A DNA stretch of 64,000 bases from Sphingorhabdus sp. M41 (GCF_001586275.1 NZ_CP014545.1:3002501-3066500), one strand, 5' to 3'. Positions 42,461-52,582 are shown, counted from the first letter of the stretch. Notes: generated by a model not told the origin, from the sequence alone. Made by a program: numbers and translations.

Positions 42461-43351
42461 ATGACCGCAGAGCTGCCCGCCTATACACCACCAAAAGTCT
42501 GGACTTGGGACAAGGAAAACGGTGGCCGCTTCGCCAATATCAACCGGCCGATATCGGGAGCCACTCACGAAAAGGAGCTGCCGATCGGCAAGCATCCGAT
42601 GCAGCTCTACTCACTGGGCACGCCCAATGGCATGAAGGTCACCATCATGCTCGAAGAACTGCTGGCCCTCGGCCATGAAGGCGCAGAATATGATGCCTGG
42701 CTGATCAATATCGGCGAAGGCGCGCAATTTGGCAGCGATTTTGTCGCGATCAATCCGAACAGCAAAATCCCGGCGATGATGGATCACAGCACCAATCCCC
42801 CGACCCGCCTGTTTGAATCGGGATCCATCCTCATGCACCTGGCAGAAAAATTCGATGCCTTCCTGCCGCAGGAAGGAAAGGCCCGGGCCGAAACGTTCAA
42901 CTGGCTGTTCTGGCAAATGGGCAGCACGCCATTTCTTGGCGGCGGCTTTGGCCATTTTTACGCCTATGCACCGGAGAAATTCGAATATCCGATCAATCGC
43001 TATGCGATGGAAGTGAAGCGCCAGCTTGATGTGCTCGACAAGCATTTTGCGGATAACAAGTTTTTCGCCGGTGACGAATATACGATCGCCGATATGGCGA
43101 CCGCACCCTGGTATGGTTCTCTCGTGAAGGGTCTGGTCTATGATGCGGCCGAATTTCTGCAGGTGCAGGACTATAAAAATGTTCTGCGCTGGGCCGACGA
43201 GATTTTCGCGCGGCCGGCGGTCAAGCGCGGCATCATGGTCAACCGGACCTCGGGCCCGCCGGAAAAGCAATTGCGCGAACGGCACGACGACAGCGATTTT
43301 GATTTGCGCACCCAGGACAAGCTGGAACCGAAAGAAGAAGCGGCGGAGTAG
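42461..43351 (+). CDS. glutathione S-transferase, YghU-like
   Basis: The 296-residue protein resembles YghU/Nu-class GST-like disulfide-bond oxidoreductases. It has an N-terminal extension (PAYTPPKVWTWDKENGGRFA) before the thioredoxin-like domain (LYSLGTPNGMKVTIMLEELL; PNSKIPAMMDHS; FESGSILMHLAEKF with the glutathione-binding ES motif) and a helical C-domain (WQMGSTPFLGGGFGHFYAYA; AGDEYTIADMATAPWYG). Known members act on disulfides and peroxides with glutathione. It lies 103 bases after the DUF1330 gene and may share the operon. A reactive product of the pathway might be its target, though this is inference. Confidence 0.88.
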   Translation: MTAELPAYTPPKVWTWDKENGGRFANINRPISGATHEKELPIGKHPMQLYSLGTPNGMKVTIMLEELLALGHEGAEYDAWLINIGEGAQFGSDFVAINPNSKIPAMMDHSTNPPTRLFESGSILMHLAEKFDAFLPQEGKARAETFNWLFWQMGSTPFLGGGFGHFYAYAPEKFEYPINRYAMEVKRQLDVLDKHFADNKFFAGDEYTIADMATAPWYGSLVKGLVYDAAEFLQVQDYKNVLRWADEIFARPAVKRGIMVNRTSGPPEKQLRERHDDSDFDLRTQDKLEPKEEAAE

Positions 43352-43360
43352 AGGCCGCTA

Positions 43361-44338
43361 TTAGCGGGTCAGGCTCGCATAAACGCGGCTGAGGAAGCTG
43401 GGCAGCATCATTTCATTGGCCTGAAATTCACTATCGAATTCCGCCGTTGGTTTCGCCGCCATGATGTCCTGCAATGACTTGCCGTCATCGATCAGCGCCT
43501 GCACGCGGCCCTGGATGATGGTCAGCACTTCGATATAGCGCGCCAGCTTCGCACGGTCGGTAACGGGGCCATGGCCTGGGATAACCGTCGTTTGATCGTC
43601 AATCGCATCGTGGACGGCCTGACAGAAAGCGATCATCCCGGCAAGGTCTCCGCCATTGTCTGCATCGATGAACGGGTAGCCGCTATTGTTAAACACATCG
43701 CCGAGATGGACGGCGTTCGTCCCGCGGAAGAGGACCGCCGTATCACCATTGGTGTGCGCCGGGCCGACGTGCAGCAGATCGATCTTCTGACCGTTGATAT
43801 GAAACTGCATGGTCCGGTCAAAGGTGATATCGGACAGGGCATGTTCGGGATAAGCTTTCTGCTCGCCGGCAAAAGGCCCGAAATTGACGATATGATCGTC
43901 CAGCATCATCGCTCTGCTATTGGACTGGCTGACGATCCAGCTGCCTTCCTTGCCGAGCACTTGGTTGCCGTCGGCATGATCGAAATGCCAGTGGGTGTTG
44001 ACCACGAAGTCAACGTCTTCGCTGCCGATATCTTTCAGTGCCGCCTTGATTTTGGGCATCAGCTGCGGGAACTGGTCATCGACAATCAGCGTTCCGTCCT
44101 TGCCGACCGACACCGCGATATTGCCGCCCAGTCCGAACAGGACATAGAGGCCATCGGCAATTTTCTGGGTCTTGATTTCCGCCTTGTCGAAATCCCAGCC
44201 AAAAGCGGCATAGACCTGATCCGGGTTCATTACCGGACCGTGCGAGGCGGCTTCCGGGCCCGTGCTGCCATGAGCGAGCAGTGGAGAAGCGATTGCGACG
44301 GTTAGGACCAATGCCAAACTTCCAAACGTCTTTTTCAT
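43361..44338 (-). CDS. secreted MBL-fold metallo-hydrolase
   Basis: The 325-residue protein has a signal peptide (MKKTFGSLALVLTVAIASPL then LAHG) and a metallo-beta-lactamase fold with THWHFDHADGN (HxHxDH) near residue 117. The other ligands are in VGPAHTNGDTAVLF and VIPGHGPVTDR. It belongs to the broad group of periplasmic hydrolases typified by quinoprotein relay SoxH-like and B-type enzymes, not the B3 block found in the gene at 3381. It is the third gene after an enoyl-CoA hydratase and TetR gene with a gap of 26 bases, so it is probably coregulated. Confidence 0.85.
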   Translation of the reverse strand: MKKTFGSLALVLTVAIASPLLAHGSTGPEAASHGPVMNPDQVYAAFGWDFDKAEIKTQKIADGLYVLFGLGGNIAVSVGKDGTLIVDDQFPQLMPKIKAALKDIGSEDVDFVVNTHWHFDHADGNQVLGKEGSWIVSQSNSRAMMLDDHIVNFGPFAGEQKAYPEHALSDITFDRTMQFHINGQKIDLLHVGPAHTNGDTAVLFRGTNAVHLGDVFNNSGYPFIDADNGGDLAGMIAFCQAVHDAIDDQTTVIPGHGPVTDRAKLARYIEVLTIIQGRVQALIDDGKSLQDIMAAKPTAEFDSEFQANEMMLPSFLSRVYASLTR

Positions 44339-44364
44339 AAGCTCGCCTCGCTCCGGATGGACTG

Positions 44365-44994
44365 TTACTTCAATATGCCCGCCATGATCAGGTCGACCGT
44401 CTGCTCGCGATAGGCATCGCGCATCCGCTCGTCAAAATCCTCCCGGCCATAGCAATATTTCCAGACCAGCTTGCCGGTAAAGAAGCGGTCGGCCGCGCCG
44501 GTGACGGCGGAATAGAAGAGGTCCGGATCGACGGTGCGGAATACGCCCGACTTGATTCCTTCTCCGACGAAAGTCTTGTAGGCTTCGGACAAAGGTTTGA
44601 GATATTTATCCGCTATTTTTCGAGCGCCTTCTGGCGGCAGTTCGCGAATCAACCGCATCGTCAGCCGGTTGAGATAGGGAAATTCATAATAAGTATCGAT
44701 GACTGCGCCGATATGATGGCGCAGCTTGTCTTCCGGTGGCATGTCCTTTTTGATCAGCAAGCCGACCTGGACCAGAATATTGTCCATATCGCGCTCGAGA
44801 ATTGCTTCGAGCAAGCCGTCCTTGTTGCCGAAATAATATTTGACGAGGGCGCTGTTGAGGCCGGAAAGGACCGATAGCTCGCTGAAGGAAATATCGATTG
44901 TATCGCCCTTGCGCATGATCTGGCTGGCGGTCTCGATCAGCTTGTCCCGCGCCCCTGCTTCACTCTCTTTGGCCACCAATTTATCGACGGTCAT
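44365..44994 (-). CDS. TetR family transcriptional regulator
   Basis: The 209-residue protein has an N-terminal TetR helix-turn-helix: SFSELSVLSGLNSALVKYYF with the NKDGLLEAI that follows, and a ligand-binding C-domain of about 140 residues. RDKLIETASQIMRKGDTIDI precedes. It sits between an enoyl-CoA hydratase and a secreted hydrolase and is the only TetR gene in the acyl-CoA degradation region. It is therefore a candidate for binding the TTAA-type sites found at 38372, 48019, 52519 and 59613, although those are not directly in front of it. Confidence 0.9.
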   Translation of the reverse strand: MTVDKLVAKESEAGARDKLIETASQIMRKGDTIDISFSELSVLSGLNSALVKYYFGNKDGLLEAILERDMDNILVQVGLLIKKDMPPEDKLRHHIGAVIDTYYEFPYLNRLTMRLIRELPPEGARKIADKYLKPLSEAYKTFVGEGIKSGVFRTVDPDLFYSAVTGAADRFFTGKLVWKYCYGREDFDERMRDAYREQTVDLIMAGILK

Positions 44995-45029
44995 TTTTCT
45001 TCCCCTATACGCACAACGTCACATTTTTG

Positions 45030-45902
45030 TCACTTATAAGCAGGTTCTTCCCACCATGGAAAGCTGTCTGGCAAGTCGCTGGACACTTTATCCGGATAGA
45101 CGGGACTGCGCTTCTCCAGAAAGCTTGCAATACCCTCTTTCGCGTCGGCGGATTTCGCCCGATTGTAGATTATCCGACTATCGACCTTATGCGCTTCCAT
45201 CGGATGCGCGGCAGCGGGCAATTGCCACAGCATCTGGCGGGTTACCGCTATCGATACCGGCGCTGTATTATCGACAATTTCCCGCGCCAGAGCATAAGCC
45301 GCCGGAAGCAGGTCTTCGGGTTTGTGCAGCGAACGGACCAACCCGCCCTTGAGCGCTTCCTCTGCGTCGAAAACGCGGCCGGTCATGCACCATTCCAGTG
45401 CCTGGGCCCGGCCGACCAGATTGGGCAGGAACCAGCTTGCCGCGCCATCGGGAGCTATGCCGCGCCGGGCGAAGACAAAGCCGAAGCGCGCGGTTTCGCT
45501 GGCCAGCCGCATGTCCATTGGCAGCAACATGGTCGCGCCAACGCCCACGGCAACGCCGTTGACTGCGCCGATCACCGGCTTCAGGCATTGATAGATACGC
45601 AGGATCAGCAGGCCACCGCCATCGCGGACCCGGGGATCGGAATAATCTTCCACCGGATCTTCACTGGCAAAAGGCCCTCCCCCGTCTTCCGGAGTGAGAT
45701 CGGCGCCGGCGCAAAAGGCACGGTCGCCGGCTCCGGTAACCACCACCGCACGCACATCATCGTCCGCATCGATACGGTCGAAGGCATCGGTCATTTCCCG
45801 GATGATCGTCCCGGTAAAGGCATTCATCTTTTCCGGACGATTGATCGTGATGGTCGCGATATTGTCAGCGACGTCATAGAGGATCTGCGTATAATCGGTC
45901 AT
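45030..45902 (-). CDS. enoyl-CoA hydratase/isomerase family (crotonase)
   Basis: The 290-residue protein is a crotonase. It has RDGGGLLILRIYQCLKPVIG with the oxyanion-hole region GAVNGVAVGVGATMLLPMDM and FVFARRGIAPDGAASWFLPN, where the second catalytic acid of hydratases may be replaced (Ala-Pro-Asp). Crotonase enzymes hydrate, isomerise or cleave CoA esters. It is 35 bases upstream of the TetR gene and downstream of a terminator that follows the SDR gene, so it probably begins a separate unit. It is 25 residues longer than typical members, mostly in the C-terminus. Confidence 0.9.
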   Translation of the reverse strand: MTDYTQILYDVADNIATITINRPEKMNAFTGTIIREMTDAFDRIDADDDVRAVVVTGAGDRAFCAGADLTPEDGGGPFASEDPVEDYSDPRVRDGGGLLILRIYQCLKPVIGAVNGVAVGVGATMLLPMDMRLASETARFGFVFARRGIAPDGAASWFLPNLVGRAQALEWCMTGRVFDAEEALKGGLVRSLHKPEDLLPAAYALAREIVDNTAPVSIAVTRQMLWQLPAAAHPMEAHKVDSRIIYNRAKSADAKEGIASFLEKRSPVYPDKVSSDLPDSFPWWEEPAYK

Positions 45903-45921
45903 CGACTTCTCCTGACGATAG

Positions 45922-45952
45922 AAAAAGGGCCGCGAGTTTCTCGCAGCCCTTC
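45922..45952 (-). terminator. terminator between SDR and enoyl-CoA hydratase genes
   Basis: On the minus strand AGGGCTGCGAG and CTCGCGGCCCT pair with one mismatch around AAA, followed by TTTTTC. It ends the thiolase-SDR unit and shows that the crotonase-TetR-hydrolase genes form a separate unit. Confidence 0.75.
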
Positions 45953-45964
45953 CCTGTTCAATTT

Positions 45965-46747
<783 letters not shown>

Positions 46748-46767
46748 ATTCTTGTCTTTCTTCTAAT

Positions 46768-46802
46768 GATCGTCATGCTGAACCCAGTCCAGCATGACGA
46801 TC
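46768..46802. repeat. perfect 13-bp inverted repeat between SDR and thiolase
   Basis: GATCGTCATGCTG and CAGCATGACGATC pair perfectly with a 9-base loop. It lies in the 63-base gap between the thiolase and SDR genes. It may attenuate read-through or stabilise the message. A run of T is missing, so a strong terminator is unlikely. Confidence 0.6.
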
Positions 46803-46810
46803 TATGTTGA

Positions 46811-47983
46811 TTAACCGAGACGTTCGATGATCGTTACGTTCGCCTGACCGCCACCTTCGCACATCGTCTGCAGACCATATTTCGATCCGCGGGATTCCAT
46901 AGCGTTGAGCAGGGTCGCCATCAATTTGGTGCCGGAAGCGCCAAGCGGATGACCCAGAGCAATCGCGCCGCCGTTGACGTTGATCTTGTCACGATCGGCA
47001 CCGACATGCTTCAGCCATGCGAGCGGGACAGGAGCGAAAGCTTCGTTCACTTCGTACAGATCGATGTCACCGATATTCATGCCGGCACGCTGCAATGCGC
47101 GGTCGGTCGCGAACAATGGTTCTTCGAGCATGATCACCGGGTCGCCAGCAGTAACCGTCAGGTTCACGATCCGTGCACGCGGGGTCAGGCCATGGTCTTT
47201 CAAAGCCTGCTCCGAGCAGACCAGAACCGCGCTCGAACCGTCGCAGATCTGGCTGGCGTTGGCAGCGGTAATCGCGCCGCCTTCCTGCAGCAGCTTCACC
47301 GCACCGATGCTTTCCCGGGTTGCGTCAAAGCGAATGCCTTCGTCCACCTTGTGCTGTTCCTTGCCTTCGGCGGTTTCGATTTCGATCGCGACGATTTCAT
47401 TGTCAAAGGCACCGGATTCGACAGCCTTGATAGCCTTCTGGTGGCTTTCCAGCGCGAACTGGTCGAGGTCGTCACGGGTAAAGCCGTGCTTCTTGACCAG
47501 CATTTCAGCGCCCATGAACTGGCTGAACTGGATGCCGGGATAGGCCGCCTGCAGCCCTTCCGACATATTGGTGCCCAGACCGGCGTCCTTGAACAATTTG
47601 AACGTCGAGCCCATGGGTACGCGGGTCATGCTTTCGATGCCGTGCGCCAGAACCATGTCCTGGGTACCGGACATAACGCCCTGCGCAGCAAACTGGATCG
47701 ACTGCTGCGAGGAACCGCACTGGCGATCGATCGAAACCGAAGGAATGCTGTCCGGCAGATTGGACGCGAGAACCGCGTTCCGGCCGACGTCGCCGGCCTG
47801 CTCTCCGCCCTGCATGACGCAGCCGGTGATTACGTCTTCAATCGCGCTCGCGTCGAAATCATTGCGGTCGGCAATCGCGTTCAGCGTGGCAGCACCCAGA
47901 TCCACCGGATGAATGCCAGCCAGACGGCCGCCGCGACGACCACCAGCGGTACGAACCGCGTCAACAATATAGGCCTCTGCCAT
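46811..47983 (-). CDS. acetyl-CoA C-acyltransferase (FadA5/FadA6-like thiolase)
   Basis: The 390-residue enzyme has every thiolase catalytic element: nucleophile Cys in SIDRQCGSSQQS near residue 90, VNEAFAPVPLAW, His in GGAIALGHPLGASG and the second Cys in QTMCEGGGQANVTII. The end CEGGGQANVTIIERL resembles FadA5 and FadA6 thiolases known from steroid degradation. It removes acetyl- or propionyl-CoA from 3-ketoacyl-CoA in the last step of beta-oxidation. A TTAA-type palindrome lies 35 bases before its start, and it begins the two-gene thiolase-SDR unit. Confidence 0.93.
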   Translation of the reverse strand: MAEAYIVDAVRTAGGRRGGRLAGIHPVDLGAATLNAIADRNDFDASAIEDVITGCVMQGGEQAGDVGRNAVLASNLPDSIPSVSIDRQCGSSQQSIQFAAQGVMSGTQDMVLAHGIESMTRVPMGSTFKLFKDAGLGTNMSEGLQAAYPGIQFSQFMGAEMLVKKHGFTRDDLDQFALESHQKAIKAVESGAFDNEIVAIEIETAEGKEQHKVDEGIRFDATRESIGAVKLLQEGGAITAANASQICDGSSAVLVCSEQALKDHGLTPRARIVNLTVTAGDPVIMLEEPLFATDRALQRAGMNIGDIDLYEVNEAFAPVPLAWLKHVGADRDKINVNGGAIALGHPLGASGTKLMATLLNAMESRGSKYGLQTMCEGGGQANVTIIERLG

Positions 47984-48018
47984 AATCTTATTCCTTTAAT
48001 TGGTTGAGAGTCGAAAAT

Positions 48019-48034
48019 TTAACTGACCGGTTAA
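48019..48034. promoter_or_regulatory. TTAA-type palindromic operator, site 2
   Basis: TTAACTGACCGGTTAA lies 35 bases upstream of the thiolase start and just downstream of the aldehyde dehydrogenase terminator. Twelve of the 16 bases obey dyad symmetry. It resembles sites 52519, 59613 and 38372. Confidence 0.6.
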
Positions 48035-48064
48035 ACCGCGTAGCCGCCAGCGTCAAATGAAAAA

Positions 48065-48092
48065 GCCGACCATCACGAGAGCGATGGCCGGC
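48065..48092 (-). terminator. terminator after the aldehyde dehydrogenase gene
   Basis: On the minus strand GCCGGCCATC and GATGGTCGGC pair (one G-T pair) around an 8-base loop and are followed by TTTTTC. It follows the aldehyde dehydrogenase stop by 24 bases and isolates the thiolase promoter. Confidence 0.8.
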
Positions 48093-48116
48093 TTGATCAA
48101 ATCACATCAGTGGCGG

Positions 48117-49547
48117 TCAGGCAGCCACTTTGTCTTTCTTGACCGTGATCACCTGCGGATAGGTGAATTCAAGCAGGCCTTCCTTGCCATATTCGGCGCC
48201 AAATCCGGACTGTTTATGCCCGCCGAAGGGAGCAAAAGGCGACAGGTGGAGGAATTCATTGACCCACACCGTGCCGGTTTCCAGCTGTTCGGCAACGCGA
48301 ACACCTTCATCGGCATTGGAGGTCCAGACAGCGCCGGCAAGACCATATTCACTGTCATTGGCACGGGCGATGGCTTCATCGGTGGTGCTGAATTTCATCA
48401 GTGGCATGACCGGGCCGAATTGTTCCTCGGCAACAATCCGGGCGTCTTCCGGCGGGTTGTCGAGGATCGTGATCGGCACATAATAGCCCGGAATGCTGTC
48501 GTCCTTCGCATCACCGCCGACAAGGAATTTATAGTCATTATCCTTGGCGTCCTGGATCAGCTCCAGCACCCGCTCATATTGTTTCTTGTTCTGGATCGGA
48601 CCGACCGCCGTGCCCTGTTGCGCGCCGTCGCCGACCTTTACATTTTTGGCGAATTCGGCAATTGCCGCGCTGAGCTCGTCATAAATATCTTCGTGGATAT
48701 AGATGCGTTTCGCAGCGACACAGATTTGACCGGCATTGGTGAAGCTCGACCAGAACAGCTGTTCGGCAACCTTTGCGACATCGGCATCGGGCAGAACGAT
48801 CGAGGCGTCATTGCCGCCCAGTTCCAATGTGATCCGCTTGAGATCCTTGGAAGCGCCTTCCATGATCTTCTTGCCGGTCGCGGTCGAGCCGGTGAAGGTG
48901 ATCTTGTCGATGTCAGGATGCGACGTCATCAACGGACCGAGGCTGTCTTCACCGGTGATGATATTGACGACGCCGGGAGGGGCGACATCCTTGATCAGTT
49001 CCGCAAGACGCAAGGTCGTCAATGGCGTGAACGGCGATGGCTTGAGCACGATCGTGCAACCGGACAACAGAGCCGGCGCGATTTTCTGCACTGCCATCAT
49101 CACCGGGAAATTCCATGGCACGATGCCGGCAACCACACCGACCGGCACGCGGCGGGTGCGGCTGAAGCGCTCGTCCGAATCCTCGTTGATCTCGTCTTCG
49201 AGATCCAGCGTTGCCTGAGCCCCGGAGATATAGGCCGCGCCCATGATCTCACCCTGCGCCTGTGCATGCGGCTTGCCCTGCTCTGCAGTAAGCAGGCGAA
49301 ACAGCTCGTCATTATTCTCGTTGATCACGGCAGAAATCGCCTGAACCACCTTGCGGCGTTCTTCGATCGGCTTCTTCGACCAGGTCTTGAAGGCAGCGCG
49401 GGCTGCGGAGACGGCTGTGTCGAGCTCGGCTTCCCCACAAGCGGGAACCTGACCGATCACTTCTTCATTGGCCGGATTGACGACGTCCAGCATTTGCGAG
49501 GTGCTGACCATCTCGCCATTGATCAAATTCTTGTATTGGGTAACCAT
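48117..49547 (-). CDS. NAD(P)-dependent aldehyde dehydrogenase
   Basis: The 476-residue protein is a full-length aldehyde dehydrogenase. The NAD-binding region is VPWNFPVMMAVQKIAPAL and FTGSTATGKKIM, the general base Glu is in ITLELGGNDASIV, and the catalytic Cys is in FTNAGQICVAAKRIY. The C-terminal EFGPVMPLMKF and FGGHKQSGFGAEYGKEG are also family blocks. It follows the P450 by 74 bases, so P450 oxidation of a methyl group to an alcohol and aldehyde, then this enzyme to the acid, is a plausible sequence. Succinate-semialdehyde-type substrates are an alternative. Confidence 0.93.
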   Translation of the reverse strand: MVTQYKNLINGEMVSTSQMLDVVNPANEEVIGQVPACGEAELDTAVSAARAAFKTWSKKPIEERRKVVQAISAVINENNDELFRLLTAEQGKPHAQAQGEIMGAAYISGAQATLDLEDEINEDSDERFSRTRRVPVGVVAGIVPWNFPVMMAVQKIAPALLSGCTIVLKPSPFTPLTTLRLAELIKDVAPPGVVNIITGEDSLGPLMTSHPDIDKITFTGSTATGKKIMEGASKDLKRITLELGGNDASIVLPDADVAKVAEQLFWSSFTNAGQICVAAKRIYIHEDIYDELSAAIAEFAKNVKVGDGAQQGTAVGPIQNKKQYERVLELIQDAKDNDYKFLVGGDAKDDSIPGYYVPITILDNPPEDARIVAEEQFGPVMPLMKFSTTDEAIARANDSEYGLAGAVWTSNADEGVRVAEQLETGTVWVNEFLHLSPFAPFGGHKQSGFGAEYGKEGLLEFTYPQVITVKKDKVAA

Positions 49548-49621
49548 TTCGCTCTCCTTTGGGGTCTGCCGTTCATTCTATTTGAGTCGCATATACTGCA
49601 TTACAAGGCCTTGCGCGCCAT

Positions 49622-50920
49622 TCATTTTGATAGACTATAGCGGATCGGCAGGGTCTTGAGCCCGCCGACAAAAGTCGATTTTGCGCGCACCGGTTCGCCG
49701 GCCAGTTCAAGCGTCTCGATCCGGTCGAGCAGCTCGTTGAACAGGATCTTCATTTCCATCCGCGCCATGTGCAAGCCCAGACATTGATGCGCGCCGGCAC
49801 CAAAAGCTAGATGCCGGTTGGGCGATCGTGACGCATCAAACTTGCGCGGGTCGGGAAAGATGCTGGGATCGTGATTGGCGGCGATATAGCTGATCATCAG
49901 CCAGTCATCCTTGGCAATCTTCTGTCCGCCAAGCTCGGTATCCTCGGCAGCCGTGCGCATGAAATGCTGCACCGGGGTGGTCCAGCGGATCGCTTCCTCG
50001 ACAATTCCGGAGAGCAGATCGCGGTCGGCCTTGAGCCGCGCAAATTGTTCGGGATCCTGGGCCAGCGCCATCATCGCACCCGCAGTCGATGCCGATGTCG
50101 TGTCATGGCCGGCGGCGGCCAGGATGATATAATAGCCAGCCATGTCGCGGTCGCTGAGATGCGCGCCATCGACTTTTGCATTGGCGATCACGCTCGCCAC
50201 ATCGTCGGTAGGATTGGCGCGTTTTTCCGCCGTCAGCTTTGCAAAATAGGCCTCGAAGTCGGCAACAGCGCCGACCACCAGCTGCATGATCTGCTCCGGT
50301 GTCATATTGGCCATGCCGGACTTGTTGAGATCTTCATCCTGTCCGCCAAACATCTGCTGGGTGAGAAACAGCATGCGCTGCTCGTCCGCTTCCGGCACGC
50401 CCAGGATCTGCATCACCACATGAAGCGGGTAAGGCGCGGACACCAGAGGTACAAAATCGGCTTCACCGCCTGCATCGACCAGCCGGTCGACGGTGACCTT
50501 GGCCAGCGCGCTGATCTCGTCTTCCATCTGGCGGATATTCTTGGGCATGAACCAGTCTTGCGTCAGCCGGCGATATGCCGGATGGGTCGGCGCATCGAGC
50601 GCGACCAGCGAACGAACCAGATTGGGATCGCCACCGGTGATCGACTTGACGAAGGCGCCGCTGTTCTTGTCGCTAAAGGTGACGCTGCGCGGACTGTTCA
50701 GGAACAGCTTGTTATCCTTGCTGATGCGCATGACGTCGTCATAGCTAGTGACCAGCCAGAAGGGATCGTGGATCTCGTCATTGACCACGCGCACCACCGG
50801 TGCCTCGCTACGAAGCCGGTCAAACCGGTCGAGCAATTGATCCCAATCGACATAATTCGCCGGATCAATGATTGCCAGCGCATCCTCGCCGACCAAATTT
50901 GCTTCTGCTTGCGTTGCCAT
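49622..50920 (-). CDS. cytochrome P450
   Basis: The 432-residue enzyme is a soluble bacterial class I P450. The I-helix motif is AAAGHDTTSASTAG, the ExxR in VEEAIRWTTPVQHFMR, and the heme-binding FxxGxHxC is HLAFGAGAHQCLGLHMARME. The start overlaps the end of the acyl-CoA synthetase by one base (TGATG). It resembles the CYP125/142/124 type that hydroxylate terminal methyl groups of steroid or branched side chains. No ferredoxin gene is next to it, so its electron donors must lie elsewhere. Confidence 0.93.
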   Translation of the reverse strand: MATQAEANLVGEDALAIIDPANYVDWDQLLDRFDRLRSEAPVVRVVNDEIHDPFWLVTSYDDVMRISKDNKLFLNSPRSVTFSDKNSGAFVKSITGGDPNLVRSLVALDAPTHPAYRRLTQDWFMPKNIRQMEDEISALAKVTVDRLVDAGGEADFVPLVSAPYPLHVVMQILGVPEADEQRMLFLTQQMFGGQDEDLNKSGMANMTPEQIMQLVVGAVADFEAYFAKLTAEKRANPTDDVASVIANAKVDGAHLSDRDMAGYYIILAAAGHDTTSASTAGAMMALAQDPEQFARLKADRDLLSGIVEEAIRWTTPVQHFMRTAAEDTELGGQKIAKDDWLMISYIAANHDPSIFPDPRKFDASRSPNRHLAFGAGAHQCLGLHMARMEMKILFNELLDRIETLELAGEPVRAKSTFVGGLKTLPIRYSLSK

Positions 50921-52455
50921 CAGACTGTCCCGCTTTCCTGCTTGTTCCAATATTCGTCACGCAACAGCCGTTTGTAGAGCTTGCCTGTGGCATGGCGCGG
51001 CAATTCCGGACGGAAATCTATCCGCCGCGGGACCTTCACCCCGGACAGCGACTGGCGGAGATAGGCTTCCAGCTCCTGCGCCAGTTCCTCTCCCGCTTCC
51101 GCCATATCCATGGGCTGCACGACCGCTACGACCTTCTCGCCCATATCCTCGTCCGGCGCGCCGATGACGGCGGCATCCGCAACCTTGGGATGGGTGACCA
51201 GCAGATTTTCTATTTCCTGCGGATAGATGTTCACCCCGCCGGAAATGATCATGAAGCTCTTGCGGTCGGTCAGATAGAGGAAACCATCTTCGTCCAGCTT
51301 CCCGACATCGCCCAGCGAAGTCCAGCCCTTGGCGTGGGTGGCCGCCTTGGTTTTCTCCGGATCATTGTGATATTCGAACTTCGAGCCGCTCTCGAAATAG
51401 ATCTGGCCTTCTTCACCAACGGGGACTTCTTCGCCATTTTCGTCGCAGATGTGGACCTCGCAATTGATCGGCTGTCCCACCGAACCCTTGTGCGCCAGCC
51501 AGCCCTCGCTGTTACAGAATACAAAGCCATTGCCTTCGGTTCCGGCATAATATTCATTGAGCACCGGACCCCACCATTCGATCATCGCTTCCTTGATCGG
51601 AATCGGCACCGGCGCCGCGGCATGAACCGCGCTCTTGATCGACGACACGTCATATTTGCTGCGAACCTCTTCCGGCAATTTCAGCATCCGGACGAAATGG
51701 GTCGGCACCCACTGGCCGACGTCGCATTTATATTTCTCGATCAGCTGCAAGGCATGTTCAGGATCAAATTTTTCCATCACAATGCTGGTACCGCCGAGCG
51801 CCTGGACGGCGATGTTCCAGCGCAGCGGCGCTGCATGATAAAGCGGCGCGGGGGAGAGATAGACGCAATCCTCGTGGAAACCGAAAATCATCTGGGCCAG
51901 TCCCGCAATGCCATTGGGTCCAGCGATATCTTCGTCCAGCGGCAAGGGAAGTTTTACACCCTTGGGCTGGCCGGTTGTTCCCGACGAATAGAGCATGTCG
52001 ATGCCAGCCCGTTCGTCGGCAATCGGCGTCATCGGCATCGATTCGAGCGCCGCTTCGATATTCCGCTCGTCTTCCGCGCCATAGATCAACTGCTCGACAT
52101 CGGGATTCAGCTTGCGCACCTGATCGATGACCGGCAGCATTTTCTGCGAACTGATCAGCAGCTTGGCCCCGGAGTCCTTCAGGATATAGCTGACTTCTTC
52201 GGGTGTCAGTCGGCTGGAAATGGCGACCTGAAACAGGCCGGAGCGCTGCGATCCCCAAGTGACCGGAAAAAATTGCGGATGGTTTTCCATGCAGACCGCG
52301 ACCGTATCACCAATCTGCAGGCCGCGGCTGCGATAGAGCTGGGCGACCTGATTGGACAGCCTGTCCAACTCGCCATAAGTGATGATCTTTCCCGAGCTCG
52401 CCATGATCACGGCTGGCTTGTCAGGATTTTCCTTTGCGTGGACAGAAGGATGCAT
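50920..52455 (-). CDS. acyl-CoA synthetase (FadD-type)
   Basis: The 511-residue AMP-forming ligase activates a carboxylic acid with ATP and CoA. DMLYSSGTTGQPKGVKLPL is the phosphate loop, NEYYAGTEGNGFVF the A5 motif, GWTSLGDVGKLDEDGFLYL and DRKSFMIISGGVNIYPQEIE the later motifs, and the lysine in RHATGKLYKRLLRDE is catalytic. The start at 52455 is chosen over 52515 because GGAGAA lies before it and a TTAA-type site lies between. It opens the P450-ALDH unit. The acid may be the P450/ALDH product or a pathway entry compound. Confidence 0.92.
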   Translation of the reverse strand: MHPSVHAKENPDKPAVIMASSGKIITYGELDRLSNQVAQLYRSRGLQIGDTVAVCMENHPQFFPVTWGSQRSGLFQVAISSRLTPEEVSYILKDSGAKLLISSQKMLPVIDQVRKLNPDVEQLIYGAEDERNIEAALESMPMTPIADERAGIDMLYSSGTTGQPKGVKLPLPLDEDIAGPNGIAGLAQMIFGFHEDCVYLSPAPLYHAAPLRWNIAVQALGGTSIVMEKFDPEHALQLIEKYKCDVGQWVPTHFVRMLKLPEEVRSKYDVSSIKSAVHAAAPVPIPIKEAMIEWWGPVLNEYYAGTEGNGFVFCNSEGWLAHKGSVGQPINCEVHICDENGEEVPVGEEGQIYFESGSKFEYHNDPEKTKAATHAKGWTSLGDVGKLDEDGFLYLTDRKSFMIISGGVNIYPQEIENLLVTHPKVADAAVIGAPDEDMGEKVVAVVQPMDMAEAGEELAQELEAYLRQSLSGVKVPRRIDFRPELPRHATGKLYKRLLRDEYWNKQESGTV

Positions 52456-52518
52456 AATCTGGCGTTCTCCAAGATACCGATCGCCTGATTCGACGACTCG
52501 CTTTCCCGGCACCATGGT

Positions 52519-52534
52519 TTAATCGCACAGTTAA
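52519..52534. promoter_or_regulatory. TTAA-type palindromic operator, site 3
   Basis: TTAATCGCACAGTTAA lies 64 bases upstream of the acyl-CoA synthetase start. Directly beside it, ATCAATCGAT (52535-52544) repeats the sequence seen near site 38372. This shared context supports a common regulator. Confidence 0.55.
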
Positions 52535-52582
52535 ATCAATCGATAGTCACATCAATCGGCGATAGAAATGCGCAATAATCCC

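Noticed and set aside
48057-49640. Long plus-strand reading frame opposite the aldehyde dehydrogenase
   Set aside because: It is the complement of a gene with all ALDH motifs; high GC and codon bias leave long open antisense frames, and the predicted protein has no family pattern.
50872-52488. Long plus-strand reading frame opposite the acyl-CoA synthetase
   Set aside because: Antisense shadow of a fully motif-bearing gene; no ribosome site or domain.
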